NCBI GenBank assembly: GCA_004322045.1 | Contig: SCRN01000033.1 | Coordinates: 124,001-188,000 of the forward strand | DNA from: Paraburkholderia sp. | Lineage (GTDB): Bacteria; Pseudomonadota; Gammaproteobacteria; Burkholderiales; Burkholderiaceae | Direction: 5' to 3' | DNA: 64,000 bases | Shown: positions 17,755 to 25,429 of the stretch, piece after piece | Position numbering within the stretch: the first letter of the stretch is position 1 | How the letters are laid out: every line of letters starts with the position of its first letter | Notes under the pieces: generated by a model | What the model saw: the letters and a program-made list of their open reading frames with translations, nothing else | Databases searched by the model: none | What the model was told of the DNA's origin: nothing | Made by a program: the position numbers and the translations under genes

Positions 17755-18171
17755 ATGACGGATTCGACCGACGACGAAGCGCAAGGCGAGCAGCCGAGCG
17801 CGTTCGATCTCGTGGGCGGCGAAGCGCGTGTGCGCGAGCTCGTCGACCGCTTTTACGACTTGATGGACCTCGAGCCGCAATTCGCAGGCATTCGCGCGCT
17901 GCATCCCGCTTCGCTCGACAGCTCGCGCGACAAGCTGTTCTGGTTCTTGTGCGGCTGGCTCGGCGGCCCGGATCACTACATCGAACGCTTCGGCCATCCG
18001 CGTCTGCGGGCGCGTCATCTGCCGTTCGCGATCGCCTCGTCCGAGCGCGATCAATGGGTGCGCTGCATGGCTTGGGCCATGGAAGATGTCGGCTTGCCCG
18101 AAGCGCTGCGCGAGCGGCTCGTCGCGTCGTTCTTGAATACGGCCGACTGGATGCGCAACCGGCCTGGTTGA
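17755..18171 (+). CDS. Group II truncated haemoglobin
   Basis: This 138-residue protein fits the 2-on-2 globin family, group II. It has FDLVGGEARVRELVDRFYDLM (helix B with its Tyr), FLCGWLGGPDHYIERFGHPRLRARH (helix E to F, with the proximal His of the R-x-R-H segment) and WVRCMAWAMEDVGL (helix G with its invariant Trp). Members bind O2 or NO and are linked to NO or redox stress. The first 15 residues are acidic and poorly conserved. It has a GAAGG ribosome site and stands alone between the repeat array and alaX. Confidence 0.9.
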   Translation: MTDSTDDEAQGEQPSAFDLVGGEARVRELVDRFYDLMDLEPQFAGIRALHPASLDSSRDKLFWFLCGWLGGPDHYIERFGHPRLRARHLPFAIASSERDQWVRCMAWAMEDVGLPEALRERLVASFLNTADWMRNRPG

Positions 18172-18348
18172 TCGGCCGGTACGGTGCAGCCGCGATTTCG
18201 CTCGGGGCGGACTGTTCGCGGGGCGCAGTCGTTTTTCATAATGACCGCTTGCGCCGCCGCTGCGCGCCGCGCCATCGCTGCTCGTTGGCCGGCAAGATCC
18301 GAGCGATAACGGCGAGCGATCGATCGAACCGACTTCAGGACCCACCCC

Positions 18349-19080
18349 ATGACGACGCAAGCCCTGTTCCGCGAAGATGCCTACTTGACCCGCTGCGATG
18401 CGACTGTCGCCGCGGTTACGCCGGACGGCATCTTGCTCGATAAAACGGTGTTTTATCCGCTAGGCGGTGGTCAAGCCGGCGATGCCGGCACGCTGACGCT
18501 GGGCGACGGCACGCCCATCGCGATCGCCGATACGCGCAAGGCCAAGTTCGAGGGCTCGAGCCCGGACGACGCCTTGCACGTTCCGGCGCCAGGGCAAGAG
18601 ACCCGACTGGCCCAGTTGCAGCCCGGCGCGAGCGTCGTGGCCGAAATCGACTGGACGCGGCGCTACCGCCACATGCGGCTGCATACGGCGACGCATCTGC
18701 TATGTGCTGTGTTGCCGTATCCGGTCGATGGTTGCAGCATCACGGCCGACTATGCGCGCATCGATCTCGTCACGACCGAGCCGATCGAGCGAGGGTTCGT
18801 CGAAACGCGGCTGGCCGAACTCGTCGGCGGCGGGCATCGCGTGTCGACCGAGTGGATCACCGACGAGGAGATGGCGGCACGTCCGGAACTCGTCCGAACG
18901 ATGAGCGTAAAGCCCCCGGTCGGATTCGGACGCGTGCGGCTTTTGCGGATCGATCAAATCGATTTGCAGCCGTGCGGGGGCACGCACGTTGGCAATACAT
19001 CGGAGATCGGCCTGCTGCGCGTCATCAAAATCGAAAAGAAGACGGCGCGGACGCGGCGTCTCGTGATGGAGTTGCAATGA
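18349..19080 (+). CDS. AlaX-type alanyl-tRNA editing protein
   Basis: AlaX proteins are free-standing copies of the AlaRS editing domain that hydrolyse Ser-tRNA(Ala) (and Gly-tRNA(Ala)). The 243-residue protein has the AlaRS second additional domain: FYPLGGGQAGDAG near residue 36, the zinc motif H-T-A-T-H in RHMRLHTATHLL (about 103-114) and the second zinc pair in CGGTHVGNTSEIG near residue 215. There is no catalytic or C-Ala domain. Its stop overlaps the next gene's start (ATGA at 19077-19080). Confidence 0.93.
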   Translation: MTTQALFREDAYLTRCDATVAAVTPDGILLDKTVFYPLGGGQAGDAGTLTLGDGTPIAIADTRKAKFEGSSPDDALHVPAPGQETRLAQLQPGASVVAEIDWTRRYRHMRLHTATHLLCAVLPYPVDGCSITADYARIDLVTTEPIERGFVETRLAELVGGGHRVSTEWITDEEMAARPELVRTMSVKPPVGFGRVRLLRIDQIDLQPCGGTHVGNTSEIGLLRVIKIEKKTARTRRLVMELQ

Positions 19081-19814
19081 CCGGGAGGTCGAAGCACGCG
19101 GAAGCAATGGTATCGGCAATGGCAACGGCCGACGACGCCGGTCGTGCGAGCCATGCCGATCGCAATGGGGACCAACCGGAGCCGCGAGAGGCCCGCATCG
19201 AGACCGACGCCGATCATGCGGCGCTCGACCCTACGGCTCGGGCCGTGCTGGATTTTTGGTTCGGCGAGCCCGGCACGGCAGGCTTCGGGCAACCATCCGA
19301 ACGTTGGTTCAAGGGCGACGACTCGTTCGACACGATGATCCGCGAACGCTTTGGCGCGACGCTGGCGGCCGCGCGGCGCGGCGAGCACGATAGCTGGCAA
19401 GGCACTCCGCTCGGGGCGCTCGCGCTCATCGTCGTGCTCGATCAGTTCTCGCGCAACACGTGCCGAGACGCTGCGCAGGCGTTTTCTGCCGACGCAAAGG
19501 CGCTCGAGGTTGCCCGCCGGCTCGTCGAAAGCCATGGCGATCGCCATTTGCCTACGGGCGAGCATCGAGCGTTCGCGTACCTACCGTTCGAGCACGCTGA
19601 ACAGCTCGATGCGCAGCGCGAATCGGTTCGGCTGTTCGAAGCGCTCGCGCGCGAAACCGGGCAGACGGGTAAGGGCAGCTATGTCGACTACGCGCATCGG
19701 CACGCGGTCGTCATCGAGCGCTTCGGCCGGTTTCCTCATCGCAATATCGCGTTGGGTCGAGCATCGACGGACGAGGAATTGGCTTTTCTGCGCGAGCCCG
19801 GTTCTTCGTTTTGA
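19077..19814 (+). CDS. DUF924 family protein
   Basis: This 245-residue protein matches DUF924, an all-helical, TPR-like family of unknown function. Typical blocks: VLDFWFGEPG near residue 60, WFKGDDSFDTMIRERFG, GALALIVVLDQFSRNTCRD, AYLPFEHAEQLDAQRESVRL and HRHAVVIERFGRFPHRN. The first 50 residues are poorly conserved and may reflect a later true start. ATG 19077 is chosen because it gives an ATGA overlap with alaX, which suggests translational coupling. Confidence 0.88.
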   Translation: MTGRSKHAEAMVSAMATADDAGRASHADRNGDQPEPREARIETDADHAALDPTARAVLDFWFGEPGTAGFGQPSERWFKGDDSFDTMIRERFGATLAAARRGEHDSWQGTPLGALALIVVLDQFSRNTCRDAAQAFSADAKALEVARRLVESHGDRHLPTGEHRAFAYLPFEHAEQLDAQRESVRLFEALARETGQTGKGSYVDYAHRHAVVIERFGRFPHRNIALGRASTDEELAFLREPGSSF

Positions 19815-19842
19815 ATCGGGAAACCGGCGTGAGGCTTCGCGC

Positions 19843-20595
19843 TTAACGGCCGCCGCTCACGTCGAGCAACGCCCCTTGCACGTACGAGGCGGCGTCGCTC
19901 AGAAGCCAGACGATCGCTTGGGCGACCTCCTCGGCTTTCCCGGGGCGTCCCAGCGGCGTTTGGGCGCCGAGGGTCGCGGCGCGTCGCGGTTGGCCGCCGC
20001 TCGCATGGATGTCCGTCTCGATCAGTCCCGGCCGCACGGCGTTCACGCGGATGCCGCGCGGTCCGAGTTCTTTGGCGAGGCCGATCGTCATGGTGTCGAC
20101 GGCCGCTTTCGACCCGGCGTAATCGACGTATTCGTTCGGCGAGCCGAGGCGCGAAGCCGCCGACGAGACGTTCACGATTGCCCCGCCCCTGCCGCCTCGG
20201 TCGAGCGACATGCGGCGCGCCGCCTCGCGTGCGCACAGATAAGCGCCGAAGACGTTGACGTCGAACATGCGCTTGAGCCGCGCGGCGTCCATTTCCGCGA
20301 GCGGCAGCGACGCCGCCACGATGCCGGCGTTGTTCACGAGCGCATCGATGCGGCCGAACGCAGCCGTGAGGCCGTCGAACATGGCGACGACGGCCTGCTC
20401 GTCGGCGACATCGCCTTGCAAAAGCACGGCCTGCCCGCCTGCGCGTTCGACTTCGGCGGCTGTTTGCTCGGCTGCGGCCGCATCGCGCACATAGTTGATC
20501 CCAACGGCCGCCCCCTGTGCACCGAGCAAGACGGCGGTGGCGCGGCCGATGCCGCGGCTTGCGCCGGTAATGAGAACGACGCGGGCGGAATTCAT
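19843..20595 (-). CDS. Short-chain dehydrogenase/reductase
   Basis: This classical SDR of 250 residues starts at MNSARVVLITGASRGIGRAT (ATG 20595). It has T-G-A-S-R-G-I-G at the N terminus, NNAGIVAASLPLAEM, the catalytic serine in VNVSSAASRLGSP and Y-A-G-S-K for the Tyr/Lys pair, followed by GIRVNAVRPGLIETDIHASG and VQGALLDVSGGR. It resembles glucose 1-dehydrogenase/3-oxoacyl reductase-type SDRs of Burkholderia; the substrate cannot be told from sequence. It is convergent with the DUF924 gene (28-base gap) and downstream of the LOG gene. Confidence 0.92.
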   Translation of the reverse strand: MNSARVVLITGASRGIGRATAVLLGAQGAAVGINYVRDAAAAEQTAAEVERAGGQAVLLQGDVADEQAVVAMFDGLTAAFGRIDALVNNAGIVAASLPLAEMDAARLKRMFDVNVFGAYLCAREAARRMSLDRGGRGGAIVNVSSAASRLGSPNEYVDYAGSKAAVDTMTIGLAKELGPRGIRVNAVRPGLIETDIHASGGQPRRAATLGAQTPLGRPGKAEEVAQAIVWLLSDAASYVQGALLDVSGGR

Positions 20596-20686
20596 CTCGA
20601 AGTCTCGCAGAAGGCTGCGACGCACACGCCGATGCAAAGCCGTGCGGCCGCTGTTGCCGACTTCGCAGGCCCCGCCGCACCGGCGC

Positions 20687-21271
20687 TCAAACCGCCTCCC
20701 GCTGGGTCGCCCACTTGTCGCGCCCGGGCGGATGGTAGCGGCGCAGTTTGTCGAGCAGCGAAAGCGCGTCGGAATCGATCTGCAAAAGATCGAGATAGGT
20801 CTGCTGCATAAAGCCTTCGCGCACCGTGTGCTCGAGCATGGTCACGAGCGGGCCGTAGTAGCCCTCGATGTCGTACAGGCCGATCGCTTTTTGGTGGTAG
20901 CCGAGTTGCGCCCACGTATAGACCTCGAACAACTCTTCTAGCGTGCCTGCTCCGCCGGGCAGCGCGACGAACGCATCGGACAAGTCGGCCATCATGCGTT
21001 TGCGCTGATGCATATCGGGCACGACGTGCAATTCGGTCAGCCCGCGGTGCCCGACTTCCTTATCGACGAGCAGTTCCGGGATGACGCCGACGACGCGCCC
21101 GCCTGCTGCCAGCACTTCGTCGGCGATCACGCCCATGAGCCCGACACGCCCGCCGCCATAAACGAGCGAGCAACCGGCTGCGACGAGCGTGCGCCCGAAC
21201 GCCTGCGCGGCTTGCGCGTAGACGGGTTTGGCCCCCATCGAGGAACCGCAATAGACGCAGACCGATTTCAT
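20687..21271 (-). CDS. LOG family protein (cytokinin-activating type nucleoside monophosphate phosphoribohydrolase)
   Basis: This 194-residue TIGR00730 protein begins MKSVCVYCGSSMG. It carries the LOG signature P-G-G-x-G-T-x2-E (PGGAGTLEELFEVYTWAQLG, about 108-127) and the GGGRVGLMG loop. Family members cleave ribose 5-phosphate from N6-modified AMP or other nucleoside monophosphates; many bacterial members were misnamed lysine decarboxylases. Its ATG overlaps the stop of the TetR gene (ATGA, 21271), so expression is probably coupled to that regulator. Confidence 0.92.
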   Translation of the reverse strand: MKSVCVYCGSSMGAKPVYAQAAQAFGRTLVAAGCSLVYGGGRVGLMGVIADEVLAAGGRVVGVIPELLVDKEVGHRGLTELHVVPDMHQRKRMMADLSDAFVALPGGAGTLEELFEVYTWAQLGYHQKAIGLYDIEGYYGPLVTMLEHTVREGFMQQTYLDLLQIDSDALSLLDKLRRYHPPGRDKWATQREAV

Positions 21272-21987
21272 CAACTGTCCTTCGGGCGGCCGGCCGCATC
21301 GCGCGGTGGCAGATAGTCGTGGAATTCGCGCTTGGGCAGCTTGCCCGACACGAGATCGTCGAACAACTGACGCGAGCGGCCGCGCAGGTAAGGCGCCATG
21401 ATCGAGATCACGTGCACGCTCACCTGATGAAGCTCGGCGCGAATCGCTTCCTGATCGTTGTATTTGCGGGGATGCATGACGAACTGATACGACAGCCAGT
21501 ACGTGGCGATCACGCCCATGTTCGTCGCGATGACCTGAATTTCCTCGGGCGTGGCGACCATTTCCTCGTCCGCGACGAGCAACTCGCACATTTCCTGCGC
21601 GAAGCGCACCTTGTGGCTGATGATTTGCTTGAAGTGCGTCTCGAGCGTGCGGTTGCGCGCCAGCAAATCGTTCAGGTCGCGATACAGGAACCGGTAGGTC
21701 CACATGAAATCGGCCATGTACTGCAAGTACGACCATGTCTCGTCGATCGTCGGACGATGGTCTTCCGGAAACCGCAGCCGCTTCTCGATCGCCTGCTCGA
21801 ACTGGGCGAAGATGCTGTTGATGATGTCGTCTTTGTTGCGGAAATGGTAGTAGAGATTGCCTGGGCTGATCTCCATTTCCTCCGCGATCGTCGTGGTGGT
21901 CACGTTCGGCTCGCCGATTTCGTTGAATAGCTTCAACGACAGCTCGAGAATCCGTTCGCGGGTGCGGCGGGGAGTTTTGGCTTCCAT
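21271..21987 (-). CDS. TetR/AcrR family transcriptional regulator
   Basis: This 238-residue regulator starts at MEAKTPRRTRERILELSLKL (ATG 21987; an upstream GTG at 22014 is possible). The helix-turn-helix is TTTTIAEEMEISPGNLYYHFRNKDDIINSIF at about 30-60. The long C-terminal ligand and dimer domain has no recognisable ligand signature. Its own promoter region at 22085-22113 has a perfect TATAAT and an inverted repeat, suggesting autoregulation. It overlaps the LOG gene by ATGA and may control it. Confidence 0.92.
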   Translation of the reverse strand: MEAKTPRRTRERILELSLKLFNEIGEPNVTTTTIAEEMEISPGNLYYHFRNKDDIINSIFAQFEQAIEKRLRFPEDHRPTIDETWSYLQYMADFMWTYRFLYRDLNDLLARNRTLETHFKQIISHKVRFAQEMCELLVADEEMVATPEEIQVIATNMGVIATYWLSYQFVMHPRKYNDQEAIRAELHQVSVHVISIMAPYLRGRSRQLFDDLVSGKLPKREFHDYLPPRDAAGRPKDS

Positions 21988-22084
21988 GTCGTCCGGCCCT
22001 GTGCTGCCGGGCACGCGCGGCGCTCGCGCGACACTGCGTTGCTGCGCCCGGCTCGGTTGGTATCTTTTGCAACTGCGTCGGACG

Positions 22085-22106
22085 ATTATAAACCGGTCGT
22101 TCGGTT
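22085..22106 (-). promoter_or_regulatory. TetR-gene promoter with overlapping operator-like inverted repeat
   Basis: On the minus strand TATAAT (22085-22090) is a perfect -10 element. Immediately upstream, 22091-22106 is an inverted repeat AACCG-N6-CGGTT (12 of 16 bases symmetric), sitting in the -35/-10 spacer. This is a common arrangement for TetR autorepression. The TetR gene starts about 98 bp downstream. Confidence 0.5.
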
Positions 22107-22233
22107 CCCCGAACTTTGAAATGGGGTTTTCGTGGCGTGCCCCGCCGGGCGGGTGCCGGCGTCGTCTCGTCTAGGCCATCCGGGCGCCGCTGCTAATTCG
22201 AGACGCCGCTGCCGCCTCGCGCGGGGACTTGCG

Positions 22234-22734
22234 CTAGCCGGCGAGCCAACGCACGGCCAAGGGGCCGACGATGAGCGCCCAAGTCAGCACGCAGGCCGAG
22301 AGCGCGACGGTCACCGCTGCACTGCCGAGATCTTTCGCGCGGCGCGACAATTCGTGGCGCTCGAGCGAGATGCGGTCGATCGCCGCTTCGACGCTCGAGT
22401 TGAGCAACTCGACGATGAGCACCAAAAGGACCGAGCCGATCAACAGCACGTGCGAGACGGCGTCGACCGGCACGAGCGCGCCGCACGGCACGAGGATGGC
22501 GGCGAGCGTCAGCTCTTGCCGAAACGCGCTTTCTTCGCGAATCGCGACCTGAAACCCCGCGATCGAGTTTTTGAGTGCGTGCCAGGCACGCGTGAGGCCC
22601 CGGTTGCCTTTGTAGGGGTTCAACGGCAGCGGCGCGAGCGGATCGTCCGGCGAAAGCGGCTCGTGCGAGACGCCCTCGTGCGAATCGAGTTCGGCGTGCT
22701 CGTCGTCGTGGGTGAGCGGCTCGTCGCGTTTCAT
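22234..22734 (-). CDS. dgkA: Diacylglycerol kinase (prokaryotic DgkA type)
   Basis: DgkA phosphorylates diacylglycerol to phosphatidic acid in the inner membrane. The protein is 166 residues from MKRDEPLTHDDEHAELD. The family's usual length is about 120, and the extra is an acidic N-terminal extension of about 45 residues. The core shows GLTRAWHALKNSIAGFQVAIREE, three membrane helices, the catalytic E-L-L-N-S-S-V-E-A-A-I-D and K-D-L-G-S-A-A-V. Its ATG overlaps the glycosyltransferase stop (ATGA, 22731-22734), so it is translationally coupled to it and can recycle or consume diacylglycerol produced by the operon. Confidence 0.95.
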   Translation of the reverse strand: MKRDEPLTHDDEHAELDSHEGVSHEPLSPDDPLAPLPLNPYKGNRGLTRAWHALKNSIAGFQVAIREESAFRQELTLAAILVPCGALVPVDAVSHVLLIGSVLLVLIVELLNSSVEAAIDRISLERHELSRRAKDLGSAAVTVALSACVLTWALIVGPLAVRWLAG

Positions 22735-23762
22735 GCGGCGGCGCTTTCCTCGCGCTCGGCGCCGCGCGCGAGCGGTTTCAAATGAGCGGCGAATTGCGCG
22801 GAGGCGGCCTGCCACGAGAAGCGCTCCGCCCACGCGCGCGCGTCGGTGCGATCGATCTTGAGCGCATCGAGGCAGGCTTCGCGCAGGTCCTCGTTCATTG
22901 CGCCGGCATGGCCCCCGGCGAGCACGTCGATCGGGCCGGTGACGGGATAGGCCGCGACGGGCGTGCCGCAGGCAAGCGCCTCGAGCAAGACGAGCCCGAA
23001 CGTATCGGTGCGGCTCGGGAATACGAAGACGTCGGCGGCCGCATAGACTTTCGCCAGCTCGGCTTGAGTCAGCACGCCCAGGTAATTGACTTCCGGGTAG
23101 CGCGACTTCAACTCGGCGAGCGCAGGCCCTTCACCGGCGACCCACTTCGAGCCCGGCAAATCGAGCTTCAGAAACGCCTCGACGTTCTTTTCGATGGCGA
23201 CGCGGCCAACATACAAGAAAATCGGGCGGGCGGTGTTGAGCACCTTCGAATCCATCGGATGAAAGATTTCCAGATCGACGCCGCGCGTCCACAAGACGAC
23301 GTTGTCGAAGCCGTGTTGTTCGAGGTCGCTCTTCACCACGGGCGTCGGCGCCATCACGGCGAGCGAAGGCGCGTGGAACCAGTGCAAGAAACGGTAGGTG
23401 ACCGAAGTCGGAATGCCGAAGCGCGCTTGCACGTATTCGGGAAAGCGGGTGTGATACGCGGTCGTAAACGGCAGGCCGTGGCGCAGCGCGTAGGCGCGCG
23501 CTGCCATCCCGAGGGGACCTTCCGTGGCGATATGCAGCGCATCGGGGGCGAACTCGTCGATGCGCGCATGCACGCGCCGCCGCGGCAGCAGCGAAAGCCG
23601 AATCTCCGGGTAAGTGGGGCATGGGATGGTGCGGAACTCGAGCGGCGTCATCAACTCGACGCGATGCCCGAGCGCGGTCAGCTCGCGCGTCGTGTTCTTC
23701 AGCGTGCGCACGACGCCGTTGACCTGCGGTTCCCAGGCATCGGTGACGATCATGATTTTCAT
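22731..23762 (-). CDS. GT4-type glycosyltransferase, probable lipid glycosyltransferase
   Basis: This 343-residue GT-B glycosyltransferase has an N-terminal glycine-rich loop region MKIMIVTDAWEPQVNGVVRT, HIATEGPLGMAARAYA, AYHTRFPEY, and a C-terminal donor site with FLYVGRVAIEKNVEAFL and SRTDTFGLVLLEALACGTPV (a D-x-F-G-x4-E form of the usual E-x7-E). It resembles the SqdX/MgtA and alpha-mannosyltransferase branch, whose acceptors are often diacylglycerol or other lipids. It lies 33 bases after the PlcP/LpxH-like phosphoesterase and overlaps dgkA, which supports a lipid acceptor. The sugar donor cannot be told. Confidence 0.85.
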   Translation of the reverse strand: MKIMIVTDAWEPQVNGVVRTLKNTTRELTALGHRVELMTPLEFRTIPCPTYPEIRLSLLPRRRVHARIDEFAPDALHIATEGPLGMAARAYALRHGLPFTTAYHTRFPEYVQARFGIPTSVTYRFLHWFHAPSLAVMAPTPVVKSDLEQHGFDNVVLWTRGVDLEIFHPMDSKVLNTARPIFLYVGRVAIEKNVEAFLKLDLPGSKWVAGEGPALAELKSRYPEVNYLGVLTQAELAKVYAAADVFVFPSRTDTFGLVLLEALACGTPVAAYPVTGPIDVLAGGHAGAMNEDLREACLDALKIDRTDARAWAERFSWQAASAQFAAHLKPLARGAEREESAAA

Positions 23763-23795
23763 GCGGTCGGATCCGTGTCGAATGGCGAAAGGGCG

Positions 23796-24734
23796 CTAAG
23801 CCGTTGCCTTGGCTTTACGTGCGGTGGCGGCCGGCGCGCGCATGACGGTCCAGTAAAGGACCTTGAGCTCGCCGTCGAGCGTTTCGACGAGCGCCGATAG
23901 ACTCTCGACCCAGTCGCCGTCGTTGCAGTACAGCAGGCCGTCCACGTCGCGAATCTCGGCCTTGTGGATATGGCCGCAGACCACGCCGTCGCAGCCGCGC
24001 CGTCGCGCTTCCTCGACCATCACGTGTTCAAACGAGGAAATGAAGTTGACGGCGTTCTTGACCTGATGCTTCAGGTATTGCGACAGCGACCAGTAGTGCA
24101 GGCCGAGCCGGCTGCGCAGCCGGTTGAACCAGCGGTTCAGGATCAGGATCGCCGTGTAGGCCGTATCGCCGAGATAAGCGAGCCACTTCGCGTGCTGGAT
24201 CACGCCGTCGAACAAATCGCCGTGGACGATCCACAGGCGCTTGCCGAGCAGCGTGGTATGGAACGCTTCGCCGCGCACGTGGATGTCGCCGAAGGCGAGA
24301 TCGCAGAATTGCCGCGCGCCTTCGTCGTGGTTGCCGGGGATATAGACGACTTGCGTTCCCTTGCGCGCTTTGCGCAGGATCTTCTGCACGACGTCGTTGT
24401 GCGCCTGCGGCCAGTACCAGCCTTTCTTGAGCTGCCAACCGTCGATGATGTCGCCGACGAGGTACAGGTACTCCGACTCGTTGTGCCGCAGAAAATCGAG
24501 CAGATACGGCGCTTGGCAGCCGCTCGATCCAAGATGGATGTCGGAGAGCCAAATCGTGCGGTAGCGCAGGGGCTCGCCCACCCCGTCGTCGTGTTGATGT
24601 CCGGTGGCATCGAGCGGTGCGGCGTCGGCGGGTAGCTCGGGGCCGCTGCTTTGCGCCGGGGGGTGGAAAGGGACGGAATCGACGCTGGCGCCGAGTTGCC
24701 TAAGGAGGGAAGTCGCGGACGTCTTGCGGTCCAT
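23796..24734 (-). CDS. LpxH/PlcP-like metallophosphoesterase
   Basis: This calcineurin-type phosphoesterase of about 312 residues is usually annotated as UDP-2,3-diacylglucosamine diphosphatase. Metal-site motifs are present: WLSDIHLG, LVGDIIDGW, YIPGNHDE, IVHGDLFD and VCGHIHKAEIRD. The central pattern (KKGWYWPQAHNDVVQKILRK, HAKWLAYLGD, KNAVNFISSFE) closely resembles PlcP, the phospholipase C-like enzyme that turns phospholipids into diacylglycerol in phosphate-starved rhizobia. Position next to a lipid glycosyltransferase and DAG kinase favours a PlcP role. ATG 24734 (MDRKTS) is preferred, with GAGAAG upstream; ATG 24758 and GTG 24803 are alternatives. A Pho-box-like site lies at 24782-24799. 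Confidence 0.85.
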   Translation of the reverse strand: MDRKTSATSLLRQLGASVDSVPFHPPAQSSGPELPADAAPLDATGHQHDDGVGEPLRYRTIWLSDIHLGSSGCQAPYLLDFLRHNESEYLYLVGDIIDGWQLKKGWYWPQAHNDVVQKILRKARKGTQVVYIPGNHDEGARQFCDLAFGDIHVRGEAFHTTLLGKRLWIVHGDLFDGVIQHAKWLAYLGDTAYTAILILNRWFNRLRSRLGLHYWSLSQYLKHQVKNAVNFISSFEHVMVEEARRRGCDGVVCGHIHKAEIRDVDGLLYCNDGDWVESLSALVETLDGELKVLYWTVMRAPAATARKAKATA

Positions 24735-24781
24735 GGCTTCTCGCGTCGAGTTGAACATGACGCCCATTGCGCCATGCGCGC

Positions 24782-24799
24782 GTGACTGCAACATGACAG
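24782..24799 (-). promoter_or_regulatory. Pho-box-like site upstream of the phosphoesterase operon
   Basis: Read on the minus strand, CTGTCAT-GTTG-CAGTCAC matches the PhoB box layout of two 7-bp direct repeats with a 4-bp spacer: the first repeat is perfect and the second matches 6 of 7. A weak -10 (CGCAAT, 24766-24771) follows at 10 bp, placing transcription start near 24759, before the preferred ATG at 24734. The same bases also form an inverted repeat GTGACTG-N8-CAGTCAC, so another regulator is possible. Confidence 0.5.
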
Positions 24800-24866
24800 T
24801 CACGAGAACTTCGTATTACGGTGTCTGGGAGGTGGGGGCGGCGAGAAGGGCGGCGCCCGGCGGCGG

Positions 24867-25406
24867 TTAGCCGCGCGCGAAGGTCAGGCGCGTGCCCGCG
24901 AGCCGATCGTGCGGGAACTGCCGCGCGGGGTCGAGCCGGGCGGCGGCGGCCCAAAGCACGAACCAGATGGCTGCTGCCGCCAGCGTGCCGGGCACGGAGA
25001 CGTGAAGCAGCGGGTGCAGCGCGAGCGGCGGCAGAAACCAGAGCCAGGTGGCGAAATAGCGGACGAGCGCCCGGCCCACAGTGGGCGGCTGGCCGCTGTG
25101 CGCGGCGACGAGCTTGAGCCGCCAGGTCTTCATCGGAAGCGTCTGGCCGCCGCGGGCCCAGCACCAGACGAAATACACGCCGACGACGAACGCGATCCAG
25201 GCCGCGAGCAAGTTGTGATGCGTGAGGCCGTTGCGTTGTTGCGTCAGCGTGCCGAACAGATAGCCGGCGAAGAACACGATGCCGAACAGCAACACGCCCT
25301 CGTAGGCGAGCGCGGCCAGCCGCCGCCGGATCGTCGGTGTGCCGGCGGATGCGGCGGACGGCGCAGCTTCTAGCGAGCTTGGCGGGTTCGGTGCTTGAGC
25401 GGGCAT
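24867..25406 (-). CDS. RDD family membrane protein
   Basis: This 179-residue protein carries the RDD domain (three predicted membrane helices). The first segment has IRRRLAALAYEGVLLFGIVFFAGYLFG, where the usual R-D-D reads R-L-A-x-Y-E. The WARGGQTLPMKTWRLKLV loop and a GRALVRYFATWLWFLPPLAL segment follow. The family is linked to ion or small-molecule transport, but its function is generally unknown. It is the last gene of the sigma factor-DUF3619-DUF3106-RDD run on the minus strand. The N-terminal 25 residues are Pro/Ala/Ser-rich. Confidence 0.88.
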   Translation of the reverse strand: MPAQAPNPPSSLEAAPSAASAGTPTIRRRLAALAYEGVLLFGIVFFAGYLFGTLTQQRNGLTHHNLLAAWIAFVVGVYFVWCWARGGQTLPMKTWRLKLVAAHSGQPPTVGRALVRYFATWLWFLPPLALHPLLHVSVPGTLAAAAIWFVLWAAAARLDPARQFPHDRLAGTRLTFARG

Positions 25407-25429
25407 GGGGAGCTTTCGCTGGCCGGCGC

